The translations under genes were made by a program, and so were the position numbers. Positions 32,286 to 39,675 of a stretch of 64,000 nucleotides of DNA are shown here, in pieces (position 1 is the stretch's first letter; every line of letters begins with the position of its first letter). This DNA is from Paucihalobacter ruber (GTDB taxonomy: Bacteria > Bacteroidota > Bacteroidia > Flavobacteriales > Flavobacteriaceae): assembly GCF_006494535.1 (NCBI RefSeq), contig NZ_VHIQ01000007.1, forward strand, positions 230,325 through 294,324, given 5' to 3'. The notes under the pieces are model-generated. The model was not told the DNA's origin. It did no database searches and was given only the letters and a program-made list of their open reading frames with translations.

Positions 32286-32313
32286 CCGAATGCGCAACAG
32301 GTGCGCATTGACA
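32284..32313 (+). repeat. Right inverted repeat of the GIY-YIG cassette
   Basis: It contains the hairpin AATGCGCA (32289-32296), loop ACAGG, TGCGCATT (32302-32309). It overlaps the GIY-YIG stop codon and ends 11 bases before the next ATG. Confidence 0.8.
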
Positions 32314-32324
32314 TACCAGTAAAC

Positions 32325-33083
32325 ATGAACGAACCATACGTAAAAAAACAAATTAAAGGACATGTTGGAACCATTGAGTTCTTTCATCCTTCTCATAATT
32401 CCTTGCCGTCGGTTCTTTTAACCGAACTGGCAAGAACAATTACCGCAATGGGCGAGGATACCAACGTTAAAGTCATTATACTTAAAAGTGGTGGTGACCG
32501 AACCTTTTGTGCCGGCGCCAGCTTTAACGAGCTCATAGAGATTGAAGATGAAGAAACCGGAAAAACCTTTTTCTCCGGATTTGCCAACGTTATTAATGCC
32601 ATGCGCAAATGTCCGAAGTTTATAATCGGCAGGGTTCAGGGCAAAACTGTTGGTGGTGGTGTTGGTTTGGCTTCGGCAACAGACTATTGTATGGCCACCA
32701 AATATGCATCAATCAAACTAAGCGAGCTCAATGTTGGTATTGGCCCGTTTGTGGTTGGTCCTGCGGTACAGCGCAAACTTGGCTTAAGTGGGATGTCGCA
32801 AATCGCTATGAACGCAGATGAATTTTTTTCGGCAGAATGGGCCTTACAAAAAGGACTTTTCACAGAATTGTTTGATACCACCGAGGCCTTAGATGAAGCC
32901 GTAGAAAGCTTTTCTAAAAAATTATGCACTTACAACCCAAAAGCCATGACCGAAATGAAAACTATGTTTTGGCGAGGTACAGAAGATTGGGATCAGTTGT
33001 TAATGCAGCGGGCCAAGATAAGCGGAAGGTTAGTGTTAAGCGATTTCACAAAGGAGAAGTTGAAAACTTATAAAAATAGCTAG
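32325..33083 (+). CDS. paaF: Enoyl-CoA hydratase/isomerase family protein (PaaF candidate)
   Basis: The 252-residue crotonase would hydrate 2,3-dehydroadipyl-CoA in this pathway. The oxyanion-hole segments are FCAGASF (about 65-71) and GKTVGGGVGLA (about 106-116). One catalytic Glu is present (IKLSELNVGIGP), but the second catalytic position, where hydratases have Glu in PGAGGT-type loops, reads GPFVVGPAV. The PaaF assignment is from context; another CoA-ester hydratase or isomerase is possible. The ATG at 32325 is used; the frame upstream runs into the cassette repeat. Confidence 0.75.
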   Translation: MNEPYVKKQIKGHVGTIEFFHPSHNSLPSVLLTELARTITAMGEDTNVKVIILKSGGDRTFCAGASFNELIEIEDEETGKTFFSGFANVINAMRKCPKFIIGRVQGKTVGGGVGLASATDYCMATKYASIKLSELNVGIGPFVVGPAVQRKLGLSGMSQIAMNADEFFSAEWALQKGLFTELFDTTEALDEAVESFSKKLCTYNPKAMTEMKTMFWRGTEDWDQLLMQRAKISGRLVLSDFTKEKLKTYKNS

Positions 33084-33147
33084 TCATTCCGAACGAAGTG
33101 AAGGAATCTCTTGCAAAGATTGCCGCGTCCTTCGTCCTCGCAATGAT
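33083..33147 (+). repeat. Second-family interspersed repeat before paaY
   Basis: The element is bounded by TCATTCC at the left and GCAATGA at the right, and holds two hairpins (TTCC...GGAA near 33087-33106, and ATTGC...GCAAT near 33119-33143). It resembles a common dispersed repeat of bacterial genomes and shares the GGAATCTC tail with the palindromes in this window. Confidence 0.6.
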
Positions 33148-33159
33148 AAACGTAATCAT

Positions 33160-33756
33160 ATGATATACTCATTCAAAGGCTACACACCGGTTATCCACGA
33201 AAGTAGTTTTGTGCATCCGCTCGCAGCTATTACAGGCAATGTTATCATTGGTAAAAACTGTTATATTGGTCCGGGAGCGGCTATTCGAGGTGATTGGGGA
33301 CAGATTATTTTGGAAGATGGTGTGAACGTGCAGGAAAATTGTACCGTGCACATGTTTCCCGGAAAAAGTATCGTGTTAAAGGAAAGTGCCCATGTAGGTC
33401 ACGGTGCTATTATTCATGGTGCCAATTTGGGCAGGAATTGTTTAATAGGAATGAACTCAGTCATAATGGACGATGCCCAAATTGGTGACGAAAGCATTAT
33501 TGGTGCCATGTGTTTTGTACCGGCAGAAATGAATATCCCGCCAAGGAGTTTAGTAGTTGGTAATCCCGCAAAAATAATTAAGCAGGTAAGCGATGAGATG
33601 ATTGCCTGGAAGACCAAAGGTACCCAATTATACCAGCAATTACCTAAGGAATGTCATGACACGTTAAAGGCTGTTGAACCCCTTAGAGAAGTGCCCAGTC
33701 AAATGAAAGTACAAGATGATGTATACAAAACCTTGCGCGAAACTTTTAAAAAGTGA
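33160..33756 (+). CDS. paaY: Gamma-carbonic-anhydrase-like hexapeptide protein PaaY
   Basis: The 198-residue left-handed beta-helix protein of hexapeptide repeats has metal-ligand His residues in NVQENCTVHMFPGKS, HVGHGAIIHGANLG. In other bacteria PaaY is a thioesterase that removes toxic CoA intermediates of phenylacetate breakdown. It is the last gene of the paa run and stops 3 bases before the end of the convergent Lrp gene. Confidence 0.87.
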   Translation: MIYSFKGYTPVIHESSFVHPLAAITGNVIIGKNCYIGPGAAIRGDWGQIILEDGVNVQENCTVHMFPGKSIVLKESAHVGHGAIIHGANLGRNCLIGMNSVIMDDAQIGDESIIGAMCFVPAEMNIPPRSLVVGNPAKIIKQVSDEMIAWKTKGTQLYQQLPKECHDTLKAVEPLREVPSQMKVQDDVYKTLRETFKK

Positions 33757-33759
33757 TTG

Positions 33760-34236
33760 TTAAAGTACGCTGCTCAAATCAATTTCGTTGGTTTCCTTTC
33801 CTGTAGATAAGGTAATAAGACTTTGAACATTTCCCAGGTAGGGTAGTAGTGTGAGTTTGGTAATAATGAAGGTTTCGTAAGCTTCAATATCTTCTACCAC
33901 CAATTTTAGCAGATAATCAAAATTGCCGCTCACCCGGTGGCATTCTACAACTTCAGGAAAATTATTAATTTCCTTCACAAATTTTTCGAGATAACTTCTG
34001 GTATGACCCTGTAAGGTAATGCCAATAAAAACTGTTAGTTTCAGGCCTATTTTCTTGTTGTCTAAAACTGCTACGTATTTTTTGATATAGCCTTCTTTTT
34101 CTAATTTCTTAATACGTTCAAAAATAGGCGATGTACTCATGTCTAATTGAGCGGCGATGCTTTTGGTGGTACGGTTACTGTCTTTTTGCAGCATTTTCAA
34201 TATCTCAATGTCTATTTTGTCTAAATGGTATGCCAT
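33760..34236 (-). CDS. Lrp/AsnC-family regulator
   Basis: The 158-residue protein has an N-terminal helix-turn-helix (DIEILKMLQKDSNRTTKSIAAQLDMSTSPIFERIKKLEKEGYI, about 8-52) and a C-terminal RAM ligand domain. Such regulators respond to amino acids. It is divergent from the E2-aminotransferase-E1 genes across 170 AT-rich bases, so branched-chain or aromatic amino acids are the likely effectors and that operon a likely target; both are inferred from position. Confidence 0.9.
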   Translation of the reverse strand: MAYHLDKIDIEILKMLQKDSNRTTKSIAAQLDMSTSPIFERIKKLEKEGYIKKYVAVLDNKKIGLKLTVFIGITLQGHTRSYLEKFVKEINNFPEVVECHRVSGNFDYLLKLVVEDIEAYETFIITKLTLLPYLGNVQSLITLSTGKETNEIDLSSVL

Positions 34237-34408
34237 CGAAAATTATTTCTTTAAATCATATTTTTTCAAATATAAAAAGAATAAAAAACTTTAAAATATA
34301 TTTAATAAAGAATAATATCCTTTTAAAATTTATTTTGTACGATTTTAACAAATGTAGAATTAAAGATGTAGTACTTTTAATCTTGTTTAAAAATTGAATT
34401 GTCAAGAA

Positions 34409-35728
34409 ATGAACCAAGATAAGAGATTCCCGCTGTTGTGGGAATTTAAAATGCCCAAAATGGGCGAAAGTATCACTGAAGGAACCATCATTAATTGGCT
34501 CTTCTCTGAAGGTGACAGTTTTAATGAAGGTGATATTTTATTAGAAGTAGCCACAGACAAGGTGGATAATGAAGTGCCGGCGCCGGCATCGGGTGTTTTG
34601 AAGGAAATTCGGTTTAAAGCGAAAGACATAGTGCCGGTTGGCGAAGTCATTGCTATTCTTGAAATTTCAAATGAAGATACTGCAGACCAAAACAAGACCG
34701 TCATTCCTAGCAAAGCGAAGGAGCCTCTTCAAGAAAAGCAAAATACTTCAAAAAAAATAATTCAACCTCCAACTGTAACAACCGTTGCCTCCGATAGGGC
34801 TGAAGGCGCATTTTTTTCACCGCTAATACTATCCATAGCCAAACAACAACATATTAGCTTTGAAGAGCTGGCGCGCATTCCCGCTACCGGTAAAGATGGT
34901 CGTTTGAGAAAAAGTGATGTCTTTCAATATATCAGCGACGGAAGACCATATCAATTTGCGCAAACAGTGGTGCAAGACCCAACAGCATACCGAATTCCAC
35001 AATTAAATCTAGACAAAGGCACCGGAAAAATCATAGAAATGGACCGAATGCGCCAGATGATTGCCGATCATATGGTGTATAGCAAGCATACGTCGCCGCA
35101 CGTTACGGCCTACGTTGAAGCAGATTTAACCAATATGGTGCAGTGGCGTAACGACCATAAAGAGGCATTTCAAAAAAAGTATAGTGAGAAATTAACATTT
35201 ACACCACTTTTTATTGAAGCAGTGGCGAAGGCCATCAAAGATTTTCCAAATATCAATGCCTCGGTTGATGGCAACAAAATAATAGTGAAGCCTGATATTA
35301 ATATTGGAATGGCAACGGCTTTACCTAGCGGTAATTTAATTGTGCCAGTTGTAAAAAACGCGGACGAAAAGGATTTAAAAACTTTAGCCACAGATGTTAA
35401 TTTGCTAGTAGAAAAATCAAGAAACAACAAATTAAATTCCGATGATATCAAAGGCAGCACTTTTACTATTTCGAATGTTGGTACCTTCGGAAGCGTGATG
35501 GGAACGCCTATTATCAACCAGCCAGAAGTTGCCATTTTAGCCTTAGGAATTATCAAAAAACGAGCTGAGGTTATCGAAACTACTGTCGGCGATGAAATTG
35601 CCATTAGAAGTATGATGTATCTGTCTCTGTCTTTTGATCATCGGGTGGTTGACGGCTATCTAGGCGGTAGTTTTTTAAGACGCGTAGCCGATTATCTGGA
35701 GCAGTTTGATATAAACAGAGAAATTTAA
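34409..35728 (+). CDS. 2-oxoacid dehydrogenase E2 (dihydrolipoamide acyltransferase)
   Basis: The 439-residue E2 has a lipoyl domain at about 14-88 (lipoyl Lys in EVATDKVDNEV), a peripheral subunit-binding domain at about 130-170 (FFSPLILSIAKQ ... GKDGRLRKSDV) and a catalytic domain with SFDHRVVDG near the end. The likely partner is the fused E1 downstream, making a branched-chain or aromatic 2-oxoacid dehydrogenase; E3 is not in the window. The N-terminus is odd: codons 6-12 (RFPLLWE) come from a palindromic element and the lipoyl domain begins directly after it at FKMPKMGES. ATG 34451 is an alternative start but would cut into the first strand. Confidence 0.9.
   Translation: MNQDKRFPLLWEFKMPKMGESITEGTIINWLFSEGDSFNEGDILLEVATDKVDNEVPAPASGVLKEIRFKAKDIVPVGEVIAILEISNEDTADQNKTVIPSKAKEPLQEKQNTSKKIIQPPTVTTVASDRAEGAFFSPLILSIAKQQHISFEELARIPATGKDGRLRKSDVFQYISDGRPYQFAQTVVQDPTAYRIPQLNLDKGTGKIIEMDRMRQMIADHMVYSKHTSPHVTAYVEADLTNMVQWRNDHKEAFQKKYSEKLTFTPLFIEAVAKAIKDFPNINASVDGNKIIVKPDINIGMATALPSGNLIVPVVKNADEKDLKTLATDVNLLVEKSRNNKLNSDDIKGSTFTISNVGTFGSVMGTPIINQPEVAILALGIIKKRAEVIETTVGDEIAIRSMMYLSLSFDHRVVDGYLGGSFLRRVADYLEQFDINREI
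34426..34445 (-). repeat. Palindromic element (reverse) inside the E2 N-terminus
   Basis: ATTCCCGC, TGTT, GTGGGAAT (7 of 8 pairs), preceded by AG, hence reverse orientation. It is in frame with the E2 gene. Confidence 0.75.
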
Positions 35729-35749
35729 AAATAATATAATTCTCTTATT

Positions 35750-35765
35750 GTCCCCTTGAGGGGAC
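35750..35765. repeat. Intercistronic hairpin E2-aminotransferase
   Basis: GTCCCC, TTGA, GGGGAC, followed by TTTAGGGGTG. It is of a type I recall as dispersed in Bacteroidota genomes and is unrelated in sequence to the ATTCC family. Confidence 0.6.
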
Positions 35766-35789
35766 TTTAGGGGTGTAAATAGATTAAAA

Positions 35790-36860
35790 ATGAACAATGA
35801 TATTTCAATTAATCAGGTAAAATATTCAAAAGTAAATCAACTCGATTTTAACAACATTCCCTTAGGTAAAACCTTTACAGACCACATGTTTGTTTGCGAT
35901 TACGAAAATGGTGAATGGGTAAACCCAAGAATTGAGCCGCTTCAGCCCATTGCCACCCATCCGGCCGCCATGGCTTTGCATTACGGCCAGGCCATTTTTG
36001 AAGGAATGAAAGCCTATTTAGACCCCGATGGTGTTCCAATGCTTTTTAGACCCGAAAAGAATGCACAGAGAATTAACGAAAGTGCAGACCGAATGGGAAT
36101 GCCTGCCTTTCCGGAGGAATTGTTCCTTGAAGGTTTAAAACAGTATGTGGCTGTTGAGAAAAACTGGATTCCGCCGCAAGAAGGGAGCGCACTCTATTTA
36201 CGCCCGTTTATGTATGCCGATGAAGCATTTATCGGGATGCGTGCAGCAACGCATTACAAGTTTGTAATCATTGCATCGCCATCGGGACCTTTGTATAACA
36301 AACGCATTAAATTATGGGCAGAAAAACAATACATCAGGGCTGCGCAAGGCGGTACCGGTGAAGCCAAAGCTGCCGGAAATTACGCAGCGGCTATCAGACC
36401 AACTGAAATTGCGAAATCAAAAGGTTATGATCAGGTCTTGTGGTTAGATGCCGCCGAGCACCAATACATTCAAGAGGTTGGCACCATGAATATTTTTTTC
36501 AGAGTAAATGATGAATTCATCACACCTAAATTAGATGGCTCGGTTTTAAAAGGTGTGACGCGCGATAGCGTGATGAAATTATTACAGCACTTGGGTTATA
36601 AAGTCACAGAAAAATTAATTTCATTAAATGAAATAAAGGAAGCATCTAACAATGGTTCCTTGAAAGAAGCCTTTGGAACAGGAACTGCGGTGGGTATAGC
36701 TTACATCGAAGAAATTGGAAGCGATGAAGATACCATTTTTGTTTCCGAGGAAAGTCCGGTGGCTGAAAAAATTAATGATTTGCTCAACCAAATTAAAACA
36801 GGTAAAGTTGAAGACCCGTTCAACTGGATGGTAAAAGCTGAAATTGTTACAGCATCATGA
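35790..36860 (+). CDS. ilvE: Branched-chain amino acid aminotransferase (class IV)
   Basis: The 356-residue fold-type IV PLP enzyme has the PLP lysine in GEAKAAGNYAAAI (about 203), HYGQAIFEGMKAY (about 65-77) and EVGTMNIFF. It transfers amino groups between branched-chain amino acids and 2-oxoglutarate; several members also use aromatic amino acids. Its position between E2 and E1, with a 4-base ATGA overlap to E1, shows a catabolic role: it supplies the 2-oxoacids oxidised by the complex. Confidence 0.9.
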   Translation: MNNDISINQVKYSKVNQLDFNNIPLGKTFTDHMFVCDYENGEWVNPRIEPLQPIATHPAAMALHYGQAIFEGMKAYLDPDGVPMLFRPEKNAQRINESADRMGMPAFPEELFLEGLKQYVAVEKNWIPPQEGSALYLRPFMYADEAFIGMRAATHYKFVIIASPSGPLYNKRIKLWAEKQYIRAAQGGTGEAKAAGNYAAAIRPTEIAKSKGYDQVLWLDAAEHQYIQEVGTMNIFFRVNDEFITPKLDGSVLKGVTRDSVMKLLQHLGYKVTEKLISLNEIKEASNNGSLKEAFGTGTAVGIAYIEEIGSDEDTIFVSEESPVAEKINDLLNQIKTGKVEDPFNWMVKAEIVTAS

Positions 36861-39031
36861 ATAAAGAAATTTTAAAAAAAGGATTTGAATTGATGAGTAC
36901 GGCCAAATCTATGGCTGAACTTTACGAAGAAAATTTTAAACTCGTTTCGAAGTATGTGCACGCCACGTCGCGTGGTCATGAGGCCATTCAAATAGCAGCC
37001 GGAATGCAATTGTTGCCACAGGATTATGTTTTTCCATATTATCGGGATGATGCCATGATACTGTCCGTAGGTATGCGGCCTTATGATTTAATGCTGCAGC
37101 TGTTGGCAAAGAAGGACGACCCCTTTTCGGGTGGACGAACCTACTACTCGCACCCGAGTTTAAGAGATGACGATAAACCCAAAATTCCGCACCAGTCTTC
37201 TGCTACAGGTATGCAGGCCATTCCGGCAACCGGGGCTGCTATGGGCCTAAATTACCGCGAAAGCGGTAATCTCTTCGGGAAAAAAGATGACACTAGTTTA
37301 TCAAATTTGGAGTCTAATCAATCCTATTACCACGAAAGCGGTAATCTTGTCCTGAAAAGTGCCGAAGGTAATACGTCTATCTCTGATTTTAAAGAACGAG
37401 ATTCCCGCCTTCGCGGGAATTCGATTGTCCTGTGTTCACTAGGCGACGCCTCAGTTACCGAAGGCGAAATAGCCGAAGCCTTTCAAATGGCAGCATTAAA
37501 GCAATTGCCAATATTATATTTAATTCAAGATAACGGTTGGGATATTTCTGCTAATGCCGAAGAAACCAGAGCACAGGATGCCTTTGAATACGCCAAAGGA
37601 TTTAAAGGATTGGAAGCTATTTCTATTGATGGTGCTAATTTTATTGAATGTTACCAAGCACTTGAAAAAGTAATAAAAACTATTCGCGAAGAGCGGCGAC
37701 CATTTTTAGTGCACGCAAAAGTACCTTTGTTAAATCACCACACATCTGGTGTGCGTATGGAGTGGTATCGCGATGATTTGGAAGAAGCAAAATCAAAAGA
37801 TCCTTATCCGGTTTTAAAACAACAACTTCTAGATAACGGATTCACCACAAATGACATCACTCATATTGAAAATTCAGCGAAACAAAATGTACAAACAGAT
37901 TTCGAAAAAGCATTAAAAGCCGAGGATCCCAAACCAGAAGATTTGTTTACACACGATTTTGCACCAACGCCCATAACAGAAGAGAAAGGCACACGTGCGC
38001 CTGAAGGAGCCGAAAAAGTGGTGATGGTTGATTGCGCTTTGTTTGCTATTGAAGAATTAATGCGCAAGCATCCTGAATGTTTATTATACGGTCAGGATGT
38101 TGGTGGCAGACTTGGAGGTGTGTTTAGAGAAGCCGCCACTTTAGCCCAAAAATTTGGTGATGCAAGAGTGTTTAATACACCCATCCAAGAAGCCTTTATT
38201 GTTGGAAGTACTGTAGGTATGAGCGCGGTGGGTTTAAAACCCATTGTTGAGGTTCAATTTGCCGATTATATTTGGCCGGGACTCAACCAATTATTTACCG
38301 AAGTAAGTCGAAGTTGTTATTTAAGTAATGGTAAATGGCCGGTGAGCATGATTCTTCGGGTACCCATTGGTGCTTACGGTAGTGGCGGACCCTATCATTC
38401 GTCTTCAGTTGAAAGTATTGTTACCAATATTAGAGGCATTAAAATTGCCTACCCAAGTAACGGAGCCGATTTAAAAGGTTTGATGAAAGCCGCTTATTAC
38501 GATCCTAATCCGGTAGTAATTTTAGAGCACAAGGGTTTGTATTGGAGTAAGGTGAAAGGTACGCAAGGCGCGACCTCTGTTGAGCCGGCAGAAGATTACG
38601 TATTGCCTTTCGGAAAAGCTTGGGTTTTACAGGAAATCTGGCCTCAAGAGGAAGAAGAAACAGCAACCATAGTAACTTACGGAATGGGAGTTCACTGGGC
38701 GTACAACGCCACTGGTGAATTGAATCTGAGAAATCAGGTAGAAATTATAGACCTTCGAACACTCTACCCCTTAGACGAAGCAACCATTATGAAGTCGGTT
38801 AAAAAAACAGGAAAATGTTTGGTGGTCACCGAAGAACCTTCAAATAATAGCTTTGCACGAGCTCTGGCAGGAAAAATTCAGGAGGAGTGTTTTCAATATA
38901 TAGATGCACCTGTAATGACCATTGGCAGCGAAAATATGCCGGCCATTCCTCTAAACTCAATACTTGAAGAAACCATGATACCAAGCACCGAAAAAGTAAA
39001 ACAAAAATTAATTGAATTACTGGCTTATTAG
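36857..39031 (+). CDS. 2-oxoacid dehydrogenase E1, alpha and beta fused, with in-frame palindromes
   Basis: The 724-residue protein joins the thiamine-diphosphate-binding alpha part (about 1-340; GDASVTEGE at 196-204 to QDNGW) to the beta part (about 385-724; DCALFAIEELMRKHP onwards, transketolase central and C-terminal domains). It decarboxylates 2-oxoacids and passes the acyl group to E2. Between AIPATGAAMGLNY (to 133) and SIVLCSLGD (from 189) it carries about 55 extra residues with RESGNL, HESGNL and RDSRLRGN, encoded by three palindromic elements in frame. Other E1 proteins have only a short loop there, just before the cofactor motif. The gene is otherwise intact, so the insert is apparently tolerated. 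Confidence 0.88.
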   Translation: MNKEILKKGFELMSTAKSMAELYEENFKLVSKYVHATSRGHEAIQIAAGMQLLPQDYVFPYYRDDAMILSVGMRPYDLMLQLLAKKDDPFSGGRTYYSHPSLRDDDKPKIPHQSSATGMQAIPATGAAMGLNYRESGNLFGKKDDTSLSNLESNQSYYHESGNLVLKSAEGNTSISDFKERDSRLRGNSIVLCSLGDASVTEGEIAEAFQMAALKQLPILYLIQDNGWDISANAEETRAQDAFEYAKGFKGLEAISIDGANFIECYQALEKVIKTIREERRPFLVHAKVPLLNHHTSGVRMEWYRDDLEEAKSKDPYPVLKQQLLDNGFTTNDITHIENSAKQNVQTDFEKALKAEDPKPEDLFTHDFAPTPITEEKGTRAPEGAEKVVMVDCALFAIEELMRKHPECLLYGQDVGGRLGGVFREAATLAQKFGDARVFNTPIQEAFIVGSTVGMSAVGLKPIVEVQFADYIWPGLNQLFTEVSRSCYLSNGKWPVSMILRVPIGAYGSGGPYHSSSVESIVTNIRGIKIAYPSNGADLKGLMKAAYYDPNPVVILEHKGLYWSKVKGTQGATSVEPAEDYVLPFGKAWVLQEIWPQEEEETATIVTYGMGVHWAYNATGELNLRNQVEIIDLRTLYPLDEATIMKSVKKTGKCLVVTEEPSNNSFARALAGKIQEECFQYIDAPVMTIGSENMPAIPLNSILEETMIPSTEKVKQKLIELLAY
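37251..37270 (+). repeat. Palindromic element 1 inside the E1 gene (forward)
   Basis: Perfect arms ATTACCGC/GCGGTAAT, loop GAAA, followed by CT. It is translated as YRESGNL. Confidence 0.85.
37326..37345 (+). repeat. Palindromic element 2 inside the E1 gene (forward)
   Basis: Arms ATTACCAC/GCGGTAAT with one mismatch, loop GAAA, followed by CT. It is translated as YHESGNL in the same frame as copy 1, 75 bases downstream. Confidence 0.85.
37401..37420 (-). repeat. Palindromic element 3 inside the E1 gene (reverse)
   Basis: Perfect arms ATTCCCGC/GCGGGAAT, loop CTTC, preceded by AG. It is translated as RDSRLRGNS. It starts exactly 75 bases after copy 2. Confidence 0.85.
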
Positions 39032-39042
39032 TATTATAAAAT

Positions 39043-39075
39043 AAAAAAAGGTCGAATTATATTCGACCTTTTTTT
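39043..39075. terminator. Bidirectional terminator between E1 and the DUF4136 gene
   Basis: A 15-bp perfect stem (AAAAAAAGGTCGAAT, 39043-39057; complement 39061-39075) with a 3-base loop has T-runs in both directions and lies between two convergent genes. Confidence 0.9.
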
Positions 39076-39085
39076 ATAGCATATT

Positions 39086-39658
39086 TTATTGTTGACCAGG
39101 AGGGAACTGTTCTAAAATTTTATTGACGAAGGTATTAATTTCGGCTACTTTTTTATCCACGTCTTTATTAGTAATATTACCGGTACCAGAGCCTTGCCAA
39201 ATCAATTCTTTTTTGTTGGCATCTATGAGATCAATAAACAGTTGTCCTTCAACCGAGGTAGAAACTGAGTTGCCCCATCCGGGACCCCAGCCCATGCCCC
39301 AACCAGGACCCCAGCCGCCCCAGCCCCAGCCGCCCCAGCCCCAACCGCCCATGCCCCAGGCGTTGTTGTAGACATCCACACGTTGGGTAGACTCGGTAAA
39401 GATACTTATCAGTAAATCGGGTTCTTCGGATTTGGTAAAGCCTTTGGCTAGCATTTCGGCTTCAATAGCCCTTAAAATACGTCTTTTATCAATATCGCTT
39501 ATTTTAGCCTGATCAACTCCCGGCTTAAAAAACGCGTAGGTTTTGTATTTGTTGAAATCGGTTGATTTTTCGTAGTCAGCAGCGACTCTTACTGAGGAGC
39601 ACGAACTAAAAGATATCGCTATAATGAGCAGTGTAAAAAATTTGAGTATTGTTTTCAT
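39086..39658 (-). CDS. DUF4136 lipoprotein with Gly/Trp-rich repeats
   Basis: The 190-residue lipoprotein has the lipobox SFSSC (Cys20) and a DUF4136 domain (DYEKSTDFNKYKTYAFF at about 28-44, to the C-terminus). The domain is interrupted at about 101-130 by a repeat of Gly and Trp (GGWGWGGWGWGG, then GPGWGMGWGPGWGN). The family is envelope-associated and of unknown function. It is convergent with the E1 gene across a bidirectional terminator. Confidence 0.85.
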   Translation of the reverse strand: MKTILKFFTLLIIAISFSSCSSVRVAADYEKSTDFNKYKTYAFFKPGVDQAKISDIDKRRILRAIEAEMLAKGFTKSEEPDLLISIFTESTQRVDVYNNAWGMGGWGWGGWGWGGWGPGWGMGWGPGWGNSVSTSVEGQLFIDLIDANKKELIWQGSGTGNITNKDVDKKVAEINTFVNKILEQFPPGQQ

Positions 39659-39675
39659 AGTCGTACAATTTTAAG

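Noticed and set aside
35170..35604. 144-residue minus-strand frame inside the E2 gene
   Set aside because: Antisense shadow of the conserved acyltransferase domain with no independent signals.
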